Notes: generated from the sequence alone by a model not told the origin. Counted from the stretch's first letter, positions 34,326 through 45,359 are shown. The stretch is DNA of 64,000 nucleotides from Miscanthus floridulus (GCF_019320115.1 NC_089584.1:80605922-80669921); one strand, 5' to 3'. Numbers and translations are program-made.

Positions 34326-36731
34326 TCAAGCTTTAGGAACCCAAACTTGTTGAGGGCCCTTCACCTTCTCAACAAGTGACTTAGCCACCCAAATCTTCTT
34401 AGGCCTATTCTTGTTAAAGGGTCCTAAGAACATGACTTTCATCTTTCCACTAGAATCCTTTCTAAGCATGTAGTGAGCATAGAAGGCAAAGGGTCTAGCA
34501 TGCTTGGGCAAGGGTTGTGGTGGTGGAGTTTGGCACTCATGAGCAAAGTGGCCTTCTTGTCCACACTCAAAACATCTCTTTGGCTTTGGCTTTGGCTTTG
34601 ATTGTTGTTGTTGAACTTGAGCCTTCTTCTTCTCTACACTTGCCACATATCCAATGCCACTTCTATCCATCTTCATGACGGTGTTCATGAGTAGCTCACT
34701 TTGGAGCTGCTTGCCTCTTGCAAACTTGCTCAATACCATCTTGAGATGCTCTTTCTCCATCTTCAGCTTCTTGTTCTCTTCCTTGAGAATATCATTGTTC
34801 TTCTCTTCCTTGAGCTTCTTGTTCTCTTCTTTGAGCTTCTCACTCCCAAGAATCAACTCTTCATCATGCTCAAGAGTTTCTAGCACAATGGTGTTGTGGA
34901 TTTTCATCTCTTCAAGATCTTTCATGAGCTTTTCATTTGTGTTCTTGAGCTTGACATATTCATCATAGTCATTGCACTCAACCACTTTCTTGCCTTTGCC
35001 CCTAGATCCTTGCTCAATGCTCTCATCAATCAAATCATCACATGATGTAGCTATATCAAACTTGACAACATGGTTAGTAGCATCATGTGGCTCATTTGGT
35101 AAAAATTCTTGAGCAATAACAAGAGTAACATAATTGATCTTTAGAGTTGTATGTTCATCTTTTAGCTTGTTGTGGCTAGTGATGAGCTCATTGTGCACCC
35201 ACTCAAGTTTATCATGTTTATCTTTAAGCTCTTTCTTAGAAGATTTTAGCTCCTTGAGTTTGGATGATATAGCATCATTTGTCTCTTTAAGCTCAACATT
35301 AGCCTTTTCCAATGTATCGCATTTTGCTAAGAGTGAATCATATTTAGCATCAAGCTTTTCATTTTTAGCTCTACTCTTTCTAATGATCTTAGTGTATTGT
35401 CTTAGTATTTTGATAAGATCATCATATGAAGGTGAATCATCATCATCACTATCACTATCATCATCACTAGCTTGCTCATCATCACTACTATCATCATTAT
35501 TAGTTACCTTGCGTTCACCCTTGGCCATAAGGCATAGGTGTGCAGAGGATGATGGCGATGGTGGCAGTGAAGATGAAAGATCAATAGCAATGGCGGCCAC
35601 CTTCTAATCTTCACTGTCATCATCGGATGATCCACTAGATGAATCAATGTCCATGAGCCAATCACCGATGATGTAGGCCTTTCCACTCTTCTTCTTCTTG
35701 TGGAAGTCCCTCTTTTTGCCATCTCTCTTCTTGTATGGCTTGTTCTTCTTCTTCTCATCTTCATCTTCATTACTTGAGTCATCTTTCTTGTCCTTGTTCT
35801 TGTTCTTGAACTTGTTTTTCTTGGGCTTGGTACATTGATGTGCTAGATGACCAAGTTCACCACAATTGAAGCAATCCATTTCAGAGATTGGCTTTCTTCT
35901 AGAGCTTGTGAAGAACTTCTTCTTCTTGCCATCAAACTTGATGCCACTCTTGTTTAGCTTCTTTAGCATTTTGGTGGCTTTCTTCACCATGAGAGCAAGA
36001 TCTTCATCTTCATCTTCTTCATCACTTGAGCTCTCATACTCAAGTCTTGCTTTGCCCTTATCTTGGCTAGCTTTGAATGCTAAGTCCTTCTCTTTCTTCT
36101 TGGTAGAGGATGAGCCATCTTGTGGTGTGATGTGCATGTACATCTCATGAGCATTGATCTTTCCCAAGATTTATGTCGATGTAGCAGTGGAAAGATCACC
36201 TTAGTGTAGCACAGTCACAATATGCCCATATTTGTCAATGGGGAGGACACTCAAGATCTTTCTCACAACATCGGATGGTGACATTTGAGTAAGTCCAAGC
36301 CCATTGACTTCCTCTACAAGAACATTCAAATGTGAATACATCTCATTAGCACATTCTTTGGGAAGCATCTCAAATGAATTTAGCTTTTTAATCACAAGAT
36401 GATAGCGTTCCTCACGCTCACTCTTGGTTCCCTCATGGAGCGCACAAACGTCCGACCATAGTGCATGGGCGACTTTGTGGTTCCTTATGTGGTTGAACAC
36501 ATCTTTGCAAAGGCCTCTAAAGATGGTGTTTCGAGCCTTTGCATTCCACTTTTCATAATTAACCTCATCGCATTGTAAGTGTGTAGCATCCCGAGGTTTT
36601 GGGAAGCCTTGTGAGGCGGCTCTAAGTATACCAACGTCTAGAGCTTCTAAGTACGCCTCCATGTGGATTTTCCAATATGGAAAGTCATCTCCCTCAAAGA
36701 TAGGAGGAGGTCCATCCCCGTGAGACATCAT
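34326..36731 (-). pseudogene. Copia gag, very large, two zinc knuckles and long coiled coil, three to four stops
   Basis: It begins at 36731 (MMSHGDGPPPIFEGDDFPYW), with a UBN2/copia-type capsid (LWSDVCALHEGTKSERE). Stops at 36201 and 36168-36170 fall where Gln is plausible. The first knuckle is CFNCGELGHLAHQC (about 35880), followed by a Lys-rich stretch. After a TAG at 35604-35606 a new segment begins with acidic residues and a long Lys/Glu/Leu-rich coiled coil (about 35390-34700). The second knuckle, CFECGQEGHFAHEC, is at about 34560. Total length is about 800 codons, at the high end for copia but usual for SIRE-type elements. Gag builds the particle and binds RNA. Confidence 0.85.
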
Positions 36732-36765
36732 GCTCTAAGCGATTAAGCTTAAAAACATGAGCACA

Positions 36766-36781
36766 AGGCTGTGATACCAAT
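36766..36781 (-). other. Primer-binding site of the copia element
   Basis: Minus-strand TTGGTATCACAGCC follows the 5' LTR and matches the methionine-tRNA complement closely. Gag starts about 35 bases further on. Confidence 0.8.
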
Positions 36782-38339
36782 TGAAAGGATCAAGATGCCC
36801 AAGAGGGGGGTGAATTGGGCTAATTCTAAATTTTCTTGCAATAATTAAGACCTATGGTTAGCCCAATTAACCCCTTGTGCCTAGAAAGGTGTTTCTAATA
36901 ATCTAACGCACGAAGGACTTGCAACCTATGTTCCAAACTTACTCTAGCATGACAATTCTATGAATGTAAAAACAAGTATTGAATTGCTCAAAGTAAATAG
37001 AGAGAGAGGAACACGACAATGTTTTGCCGAGGTATCGGAGAGTTGCCACTCCCCACTAGTCCTTGTTGGAGCACCCGCGCAAGGGTGTAGCTCCCCCTTG
37101 ATCCACGCAAGGATCAAGTGCTCTCTACGGGTTGATTCTTCGACACTCCATCGTGGTGAATCACCCACAACCGCTCACAACTTGAGTTGGGTCACCCACA
37201 AGCTCCGCCAGGTGATCACCAAGCTCCCAATCACCACCAAGCCGTCTAGGTGATGGCAATCACCAAGAGTAACAAGCACGAACTCTCACTTGACCACGCG
37301 AAGCCTAATGAGAACGGTGGATGCACACTTTGCTACTCTTGATTCACTAATGAGGCTACTCTCTTGGATTCTCAAATCTCAATCACCTCACTAGGACCTT
37401 GCTCTTCTTGGCACTCACAAAGGTGTTTCTTAGCTGTTGGAATGAGCAAAAGTGACTCCACACATGAGTGGAGCTTCTATTTATAAAGCAGCCTGAAAAA
37501 CGTACCGTTATGTGCCTCTGCGAGGTGACCGGACGCTCCGGTCATGTTGACTGGACGCTCTAGTCAGTTCAACCCTTACACCAGTGTTTAAGTGTTGATC
37601 AGACGTAGGCAGTGTCTGATCATCACTGACCAGACACGTCCAGTCGCATTAAACCCTCACTGGAACCTTATTGTACTCGACCGGACGCTGAACCCCCAGG
37701 GTCCGGTCAGTACTGACCGGTCGCGTCCGGTCGTAGAATTCCTTCTCTAGAACCTTACTGGAGTCGATCGGACGCTGGTTCTCAGCGTCCGGTCACTTGA
37801 CCACTCAGTGTCTGGTCGCACCAAACACAATCTCCTTGGTCAAATGAACTAATCGGACCCTACAGCCAGCGTCTGGTCACACTGGAGCCAGCGTCCGATC
37901 AGTATTTGACCCTCCATTCACCTCCAACTTGCGATCATACATGAATGAAGTTTGCTCCAATGGATCTAAAGGCTTTGTAGGAGCTACCTAGTGCTAGACT
38001 TAGCAAGTGTGCACCACACCTAACTCACTAGACTCATCTAGGTCAAGCTACCCGTTCATACCCCCCTTAATAGTACGACCAAAGGAAAAACAAAGTCCTA
38101 AGCTACTCTAAGTGTCTCTCCAACTCCAATCGACACTTAGAACTAGTCATCCTTAACCTTGTCGTCCATCCTTTGAAAACCAAAATGATTTCCATCGTAG
38201 GGGCATGACCACCTTGATTGCCCAATTGATCTCCATTACCATGACCTAACTTAATTGCCTCTACAAAACACACATTAGTCATAGTAATCTTGTATTGTCA
38301 TTGATCACCGAAACCCAACTAGGGGCCTAGATGCTTTTA
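36782..38339 (-). repeat. 5' LTR of the copia element
   Basis: Uninterrupted 1558-bp copy: TGAAAGGATCAAGATGCCC to GATGCTTTTA (TG...TA on plus; the other copy ends TTTCA). TATAAAT on minus at 37479-37485. Contains the GACCGGACGC motif cluster (37508-37910). Small open frames inside match those in the other LTR and are not genes. Confidence 0.9.
37479..37485 (-). promoter_or_regulatory. TATA box of the copia 5' LTR
   Basis: Reads TATAAAT on the coding strand within CTTTATAAATAGAAGC; it is conserved in the 3' LTR (18403-18409). It lies downstream of the GACCGGACGC cluster, as a core promoter after an enhancer-like block would. Confidence 0.65.
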
Positions 38340-38514
38340 GCCGACCAGTTGATCGGATTGTTCGCCGGTCGTTTCTAGTCAATGCTCACTTCATCATCAA
38401 CCAGTTGACCAAAATATTTGTCGCTCGTGCTTCATCGCCAGCTACGTCGGTTACTCCTCGGCCCTCGGATTCTTTATGCTCGAGGACTAAGTGGGCACAC
38501 TTCACCGCATGAAT

Positions 38515-39376
38515 GTCGCCAGCTACGCCGAGGACTCCTTGGTGCTCGAACAATGCCGCCTACAGCGGGGACTCCTCGGTGCTTGGTCATCGCCAGCGAC
38601 GCCGGGGACTCCTCACTCCTCAGTGCTCGAACATCGCCACCTACGCCGAGGACTCCTCGGTGCTCGGTTATCGCCAGCGACGCCAGGGACTCCTCGCTCC
38701 TCGGTGCTCGATCATTGCCAGCGACATCGGGGACTCCTCGCTCCTCGGTGTTGACATCACTAGCGACGCTGAGGACTCCTCGTTCCTCGGTGCTTGGTCA
38801 TCGCCAGCGACACCGGGGACTCCTTGCTCCTCGATGCTCGGTCATCACCAGCGACGCTAGGGACTCCTCGCTCCTCGATGCTCGGTCATCACCCGCGACG
38901 CCGGGGACTCCTCGCTCCTCGATGCTCGGTCATCGCTAGCGATGCCGAAGACTCCACACTCCTCGGTGCTCGGTCATCGCTAGTGACACCGGGGACTCCT
39001 CGCTCCTCAGTGCTCGGACATCACCAGTGACGTAGGGGACTCCTCGGTGCTCGGTCATCGCCAGCGACGTCGGGGACTCCTTGCTCTTCGGTGCTTGGTC
39101 ATCGCCAACGACGCCAGGGACTCCTCGCTCCTTGGTGCTCGGACGTTGCCAGCTTTGCCGGGGACTCCTCAGTTCTCGGACATCGCCGCCTATGCTGGGG
39201 ACTCCTCGGTGCTCGGTCATCGCTGACAACACCGAGGGCTCCTCGCTCCTCGGCCCTCGGACATCACCAGCAATGCCAGGGACTCCTCGCTCCTCGGTGC
39301 TCGAACATCCCTAGTGACGCTAGGGACTCCTCGCTGCTCGAACATCGTCAGCGATGCTGGGGACTCCCTTGCTGCT
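38515..39376 (+). repeat. 37/44-bp tandem repeat array in the small non-autonomous element
   Basis: About 20 units of GGGGACTCCTCGGTGCTCGG-TCATCGCCAGCGACGCC occur in two lengths, 37 bp and 44 bp. The longer form has a 7-bp insert (CGCTCCT). The array is bracketed by a 29-bp direct repeat starting GCTCGAGGACTAAGTGGG (38478-38506 and 39556-39584). Mixed unit lengths shift the frame, so the Ser/Arg/Pro-rich frames seen on both strands are products of the repeat. Confidence 0.9.
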
Positions 39377-39712
39377 TGGATCTTGCTACGTCTCGTCGGT
39401 GTGCTATCAAGCTGCTCCATGCTATTCGGATCAGGGTGCTGATCTTGGGAAGCATGTTTGGGGTCTTGATACTCACATGTCAGATGACGTCAGCAAGCTT
39501 TCAGACTTCTTTTCCTTTGACCCTACTACAAGATTCATTCTTGATCTTCCAGTAGGCTCGAGGACTAAGTGGGCACACTTCACCTTGCGGTGAATGTGCG
39601 CTTTTCATCTTAAGGTTACGCCCGGGGACTGGCTACCTGCTCGGCTAGTCTTCTACTTTATAACCCTGGCACCACATGACTACGTCACCTACTATCAGGC
39701 TCGAGGACTAGC

Positions 39713-40122
39713 TATGGGGGTACACCCCCTGGTATCCTCAAGACAAGACATGGGCTGCACCAACAGAGGTGGCCCATCCCACAAGATCAAGGCATGCACG
39801 GCACTGTTCGGCGTGCACCGCAAGACATTGTATAGTACCAAATAGGATACTTTACTTGTAACCCTGTCCCTCTAGACTATATAAGGAGAGGCAGGGGTCC
39901 CCTAGCAGACACGATCCATCTAGATCTATCTACTACATCTCAATACAATACACCAAAGACACAGGACATAGGGTATTACGTCGATTAGATGGCTTGAACC
40001 TGTCTAAATTGTTGTCTCTGCACCTTGTGTCATCATCCGGTTCTTGATTACGCGCACCCCCACCGACAAATCTACCATCACAGGATACCCCTCGGTGGAC
40101 TGCCAATGATATTCTATCGACA
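39713..40122 (+). repeat. 3' LTR of the small non-autonomous element
   Basis: 410 bp, TATGGGGGTAC to CTATCGACA, intact. TATATAA at 39888-39894. The GGGGGTACACCCCC inverted repeat opens it. The PMD gene resumes after the TSD at 40128. Confidence 0.9.
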
Positions 40123-40127
40123 GTGCT

Positions 40128-42855
40128 GGATCCAAGAAATCCAAGAAATTAGCCAAGATATCAGACTGCACAGGATGGGCAAGTTACATTCTGAACCACA
40201 TCAAAGACGAATCAACTGTTAGCAAAAAAGAATATGTGGCCTTTCTAAACATGTGGTTAGAGAGATTCATCTTCTATGGGTCATCTTGTGGTTCGACTTA
40301 CAATTATAAACTCATGGCAAAGCATTTGATAGTAGGCAAGGATATCCCCTTAGAAAGTATCTGCAAGGACCTGCTTATCATCTGATGCACCAGGTAGCTG
40401 CCCAATTACTAAATAATGAACCAGTGCATACTATCAGTGGCCCTTGGTGGTTGATACAGCTATGGCTGAACCTATATATGCATAAGATTGTAAGGCTTGA
40501 TCTTAGAAACCTGAGTTTCTCTTCCTCCAACTTTGATAAGGAATATAGAGGCGAAGAAGGAAGAACCCGTCAGTGCATGAGCTATGGCGAGGCTGCATCG
40601 GCCATAAAAAAGATATCGATGTTGGCCATCTCTTTAAAAAGTTTTACAGAGCATTTGATTCAGATATCCTAACTTGGCTACCATATAATGAGGATGAGAA
40701 CAATGAGCTAATCTTCCCATTCAAATTTCAATTTCAATCAGGCTATTCGGATGAGACGATGGCTGCAATCTTTAATTCCTTCATCAAGCCCTACGTTCTT
40801 CTAGCCAAATTTCATCATGGTCATGGCAAAATGGCTACAGGCTCCTTCCTTCTAGGCAACCTTCCAACTTATGAGTTTTACATTCCGTCCTTCATAGCCT
40901 GTTAGTTTGGTCTTGGTCAACCCCCCTCAATTGTTCTTCAAAAACACATTGAAGCTAAGAGAAGGTATCAGTGAGGTGATGGAAGCCTCTAGAGTCTTTC
41001 AATTGGGATCAGATCTTCCTTCCCTTTGCTTGCATGACTAGATCAGAGTCAGCTTCTCTTCCACTCTCTTTGACTCCTGGTGGCAAGAATGGCACTCCCA
41101 TCTTTTCTGTGGGTTGGTCCATACTTTGTGTATAGCTCTGGGTGGGGAATTTACTTCTGACAGAGAGGTAACTTACCATTTCTTTTTCAAAAAATTATTT
41201 GATGAATTCTCTTACCAACTGTTCTAACCGACCCTTTTAGGACACTAAATTTGATCCTCCAAGCTTGAATAGGAAGGGGCATCCTATAGATTATCAGCCA
41301 CCATGCCTAGTTTCAAGAATAGGATCGGTCGCACCTTCATTGAAGAAATTGATGAAAACTCATGCTACCCCCACAATCATGACGTATCAATCTTCAAAGC
41401 ATAAGGCAGTCTAAGGGGCAACCTAGAAAGCCGTTACTGGGAAAAGACTCCAAAGAACAAGACCATCAGCTGCTCAGGTAAACAATCCATATTCTTCTCA
41501 AACTAATATTCAACTTCTAATCCTGTTTCTTCATAGTTATCAAACATTGCATCCCAATCTGCTCTGGCTATGAAACTATTATCCCAGGCATTTGATTCAT
41601 CACCAACTGAACCTTCATCGGCTGATCCTCAAAAGGAGCCAATTTCAGTTGAAATAACCGATGCTTCCAAGATAGCAAAAGATGTAAGTCCTTCCATTTC
41701 ACCCCATGATATTGCCAAGGCATATTCTTTAAATCCTTGATTTTTATTCAATTTTTGCCCTTCATCTGACCATTTATCATGTCAGATACTCTTTGAGGAA
41801 ACACCCATGCAAGAGCAGGAGTTTGGCAGTCCACCTATTGACAATGATTCGGTTGACGTTGAAAATGATCCCGTTGTGGACACTCATACTACCGATTCAC
41901 CAGTTCAGCATAAAACTGATGGTAAGAAAATCATTTATCCCTTTGATCCTTCTGCAATAATTATGAACTAAGAAATTTTCCTTAATATTTGCAGATACCA
42001 ACATTGAAAGCTCAGAGCCGATTCAACCAGACATCATTGGTGCATCATTAGGCATCCCTTCTCCTCAAATAGAGGCTACCATAGAAAAGGTGTTGTAATC
42101 ACTTCACCGTTCATTTTATTATAAACTGATCCAATCCTCCTAATCAAGATTTTCTGATATGTATAGGCACTCAATCTCCTAGCTCTGAGCTACTCTTTCA
42201 ATCTTGAAGAGTATCTCAATGAAGATGAAATCAGCTCATCAGCCACCTCCTCTAAGGAAGCTTTCTCAGAAGAGACCAGAAATCGGCTAAGAGACATATT
42301 GCCAATGTTTGAAAAGAATATAGTCAATTTGGTCCAAGACACTGATTCAATGCAGAGAGTTTTCTTGGCTATTAAGGGTAATCCATCCCCAATTCTCTCT
42401 AGAGTCTTGACACCTTTATCCATTATTGAAGATCAGACCCTAAAGGTAAAAAAGGCTCAGAGGAATTTGTCCGACCATGAAGCTTTATTAGCCAAGAGGA
42501 ACTCCAACAGGCAAGAGGCTAAAGAGCTGACATAGTTGATTGATGATTTGAAGAACTCCTCCCTTAGGATTGACCTAGAGCTGACCCAACTAGAAATCAG
42601 GCGTGCAGAACTTAAGAAGGAACTGGAGAAGGTGAAAGTTGCCATTGATCGCCACAAGTCCAGCCTGGCTCAAATACCTGATGCCATTAAGCAAAAGAAA
42701 TGAGAACTGCTGGCCAAGGTCAGAGAAGGTAGGGTCATCTGCGGCAGCCTTGAGGATATTCCTGGATCAGCCAAAGAAGACAAGCAACAAATCGCAAAAG
42801 TTGATGCTATTTGGCTAGAAGTATTGAAAGCAATCTAGGATGTTCTAGACTTGTA
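40128..42855 (+). pseudogene. Antisense plant mobile domain gene, 3' part with introns and coiled-coil C-terminus
   Basis: The frame broken at 15660 continues here. The PMD core shows WASYILNHIKDESTV, KEYVAFLNMWLERFIFYG and, after a frameshift near 40385, SGPWWLIQLWLNLYMH and GEAASAIKKIS. Splice signals outline exons ending at 41167 (G|GTAACT), 41241-41477, 41537-41683, 41786-41921, 41995-42089 and from 42167. The last exon is rich in Leu, Lys and Glu with heptads (KAQRNLSDHEALLAKRN, LELTQLEIRRAELKKELEK), a likely coiled coil. Stops include TAG near 42535 and 42838. This architecture fits the MAIL1/PP7-long type family or its transposon relatives. It survives antisense to gag with introns intact. 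Confidence 0.65.
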
Positions 42856-43271
42856 ATTTGTATATCAACATGTATCTTCTATAGAATCAGTGATAACCAT
42901 ACTTTGTATCACCTCATTGTATTTCTCGTTTCGGCTAAAGAGCCGATTTGAAAATAGCTGATTCCAGATTTCTATCCTTGATCCGATTAAGTCTGAAAAC
43001 ATGACCTTTATTAAGAGAGCCCCTCAATCTTCTATCCTTAGTCGCCAAAAGCTGTATTCTCTTTAGCATTAGTGAGGTGGTGCTTCACCTTCTATTAATT
43101 GTGGTTGCCTTTTGCACATCCTGAGGCATCCACCTCCTCGCTCCATGGCTTCAAATACTAGTCGAGGGCTCTGGACTCAAACACATCTACATTCACAATG
43201 GCTCTTGTTCCTTTGCACTTCTCCACCCTCGTAAACTCTGTAGCATCCTTTTTCCCCTTCTTGTAGATTCA
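42856..43271. other. Spacer between the two antisense genes, no coding seen
   Basis: Contains ATCGGCT/AGCCGAT words typical of this element (for example GGCTAAAGAGCCGA near 42933) and the 3' flank of the PMD gene. It probably holds the terminator of the first and the promoter of the second antisense gene, but no site can be named. Confidence 0.5.
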
Positions 43272-44121
43272 ATGGCCGGCGAGGATAGCCAAGGCAAGCG
43301 TGCAGCAGAGGAGATTTTGGAGGAGGACATGTCGGTGAACCAGTGCCTTCGATGTATGAGGTGAGGACTGATATCTTCTATTCATGGTAGTGAACTTTTC
43401 TAACTTGTTTATAGGTTCATCTTGAATGATAGTCTTCGTCCTCTCCCTAGGGCCGGCGAGCCTTCTGATGCTGCATCTTCTATGCTGGCCTCGTCGTCGG
43501 ATTCCTCCGACTCTTACAACGACGACGATGCCCGGTGTTTCCTCCGAGAGTGGAAAGCCACCTAGGACCATTACTCCAAGGCAACACAGTAAAATGGCCA
43601 CCTTGAGGTCCGCCTTGGGGTTTCTCAAGCTACCCTTCATGTCGCCGAAGAAGAGGTCAGGCCGCTCGGGCATGGCTAGCCGAGTCTAACACCATGGTGG
43701 CGGGTAAAATGAATTCCAGGAATGCTCTTACTCTAATTTCCATTGTCTTTATATTCATAGCTCTCCTATTTCTATGATCGCCAGCCCTGATGGTACAATT
43801 GGAGTCCCTCCAATTGGCAGCGAATGTGGCCATGGACGTTGTCAATGCTTGGGCCCCCCTCATCAACGCTCGCCTCCATGATGTTCCAGCCCGCATTCAG
43901 GAGATCACCCTCCATGGTGTCCATCATGGCACATAGGTGGCGCTGTCCGTGGCGCAGGTCTAGACCAGGCACGAGCTCCATACCATGGAGACTGGCTTCC
44001 CAATGGGTGATGGCCCCAAGGAGCATGAGGATTTGATTGAAGTGTTTGTCATTGCAGCGGAGACCATTATGGACATCACATCCGCTCAGGATGTGGTGAA
44101 CAAGGTCTTTGATTAGATTGT
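43272..44121 (+). pseudogene. Second antisense gene of the Tat-like element, intron-containing, unnamed
   Basis: Exon 1 starts at ATG 43272 (MAGEDSQGKRAAEEILEED) and ends at 43360 (ATGAG|GTGAGG). Exon 2 starts at 43415 (TTTATAG|) and includes a Ser/Asp-rich stretch (SSSDSSDSYNDDDA). Exon 3 starts at about 43785 and is mostly helical: LESLQLAANVAMDVVNA, HDVPARIQEITLHGVHHG, then MGDGPKEHEDLIEVF and DVVNKVFD. TAG stops at 43934-43936 and 43961-43963 fit Gln codons. Similar C-termini accompany gypsy-type Transposase_28 proteins in grasses (from memory). Lies antisense to gag beyond the deleted pol. Confidence 0.5.
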
Positions 44122-44429
44122 ATTTAGGACAAACTAATGAATGAAATCTTCTGCTCTTCCATGACCATGTCTTAGTGTAATGCCCTTGTATATGTCACGA
44201 TTATCTTTGTTTTTGCTTTTGCTCTATAGGCGATACATATCGTATCGGCTTTTACATCTTCAGGTTTATTTTTGAACTAGAGGCGATACCCTTCTGGTAT
44301 TGGCTATTAGAGATGATGACTGAATGAATCAGCTATCAAGCGTTGATCTAAACATCAAGATAATACTCCTTTAATCACTTTCCACTGATTGTTTCTTGAT
44401 AGGTTGCACTAGAACTCTTCAAAATTTAA

Positions 44430-44618
44430 ACAATTGATTGATCCAGGCCAAGCATCTCTTTAAGTAAAACAATCTTTAAATTCCCTTCAATAAATCCATC
44501 AACTCTGGCTCGTACTTAGGATTCGACTTAGTGCTTACATACGTCAGCCTAGGCCCATCTCCAGGACCAATGTTTATTTCCCTTAATCCAACGGCCGACG
44601 TGAATCCATGATTATCCA
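44430..44618 (-). pseudogene. Remnant of the Tat-like protease/reverse transcriptase linker; pol deleted beyond
   Basis: Minus-strand reading gives LREINIGPGDGPRLTYVS and PKYEPELMDLLK, the usual lead-in to the reverse transcriptase fingers. Coding sense ends near 44430, and no reverse transcriptase, RNase H or integrase motif follows before the antisense gene at 44121. The stretch 44122-44430 shows no coding. So an internal deletion of several kb has removed the catalytic domains. Confidence 0.6.
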
Positions 44619-45350
44619 TCAAAACAAACTCTCAGAGCCGATTGCTTGGATCGGCTGTTGGCCTTCATTACTGATCTTAATGAAGCCTCTTTCCCATAGC
44701 TTGCTAGAAAAACACTCAAAGTCTTCTAGCTCCCAATACACAAGATCGGCTATTGCGATACTCATAGATTCATCAGCACGAACTAGTTCGACATCATCTC
44801 CATGCCATTGAATCAAATATTGATGCATGGTTGATGGCACACAATAGTTTGCACGAATCCAATCATGACTAAGGAGTAAACTATATGACCCTTTTCCATC
44901 AATGATGAAGAATGTGGTGAGCAAAGTCTTACTTTTGATTGTTAATTCGACGTTCATTGCCCCCTGGGTCTTAGACGCATTACCCCCACAATCCTTAAGC
45001 ATCATATCAGTTTCAATCAAATCTCCTGGCCCCTTGCCAAGCTTGCGAAAAGTGGTATAAGGCATAAGATTGACAAAAGCACCTCCATCCACCAACATCT
45101 TGTTCATCGGCTTCCCATCAACAAAACCTTTTACATATAAAGCCTTTAAGTGCTGATGCTTGACTGGTTTATCAAATATAGCCTGCTGTATAACTATCAA
45201 CTTGGCAACTATCTCCTCATACTCTGATTCATCAAAATCTGAGTAAACTTCTTGATCTGCTGGAGCTCTAAATTCTGATGGCAATAGAAAGGCCATTTGA
45301 ATATTAGCCGATGGTTGCCCTCTATCGGCTGTTCGTTTAGCATGCCACAC
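44619..45350 (-). CDS. Tat-like aspartic protease region (open frame)
   Basis: A 243-codon uninterrupted frame. The active site is NKMLVDGGAFVNLMPYTTF (D-G-G-A), preceded by HLKALYVKGFVDGKP. It is followed by VELTIKSKTLLTTFFIIDG, GSYSLLLSHDWIRANYCVPS and the SLMHQ-like STMHQYLIQWHGDDVELVR, all typical of grass gypsy polyproteins with this protease. Its role is cleavage of the gag-pol precursor. The ATG is only the first in the open frame; the native product ran on from gag. Confidence 0.8.
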   Translation of the reverse strand: MWHAKRTADRGQPSANIQMAFLLPSEFRAPADQEVYSDFDESEYEEIVAKLIVIQQAIFDKPVKHQHLKALYVKGFVDGKPMNKMLVDGGAFVNLMPYTTFRKLGKGPGDLIETDMMLKDCGGNASKTQGAMNVELTIKSKTLLTTFFIIDGKGSYSLLLSHDWIRANYCVPSTMHQYLIQWHGDDVELVRADESMSIAIADLVYWELEDFECFSSKLWERGFIKISNEGQQPIQAIGSESLF

Positions 45351-45359
45351 TTGAGGTCT

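Larger units (their letters stand above)
17680..38339 (-). mobile_element. SIRE/Maximus-type Ty1/copia retrotransposon, nearly complete, split by a CRM element
   Basis: Its LTRs are 36782-38339 (5') and 17680-18930 plus 26676-27005 (3'). TSDs are GCTGA (17675-17679) and GCCGA (38340-38344), one mismatch. All genes read on minus in copia order: gag, protease, integrase, reverse transcriptase, RNase H, then an extra env-like ORF before the 3' LTR. The two LTRs are very similar over long stretches, so the insertion is fairly recent. SIRE/Maximus is inferred from the large gag with coiled coil, the VIDSGCTQHMTG protease and the extra ORF. Confidence 0.9.
15661..40122 (+). mobile_element. Small non-autonomous LTR retrotransposon inserted in the PMD gene (split by nested elements)
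   Basis: Two 0.41 kb LTRs (15661-16863, itself interrupted, and 39713-40122) flank it, with TSDs ATGCT (15656-15660) and GTGCT (40123-40127). Removing the nested solo LTR and copia element leaves about 3 kb in total. The 5' side has a primer-binding-site-like TTGGTGTGCCAGGTAGGGG (16865-16883), a form seen in Tat-group elements. The interior (16886-17679 and 38340-39712) has no gag or pol and holds a 37/44-bp repeat array. It must have moved with enzymes from a relative. Confidence 0.85.

Noticed and set aside
34654..35607. Plus-strand Ser/Leu-rich frames in the copia gag region
   Set aside because: Antisense shadows of the coiled-coil gag on minus.
38418..39555. Ser/Arg/Pro-rich frames on both strands
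   Set aside because: Products of the 37/44-bp array; unit lengths shift the frame.
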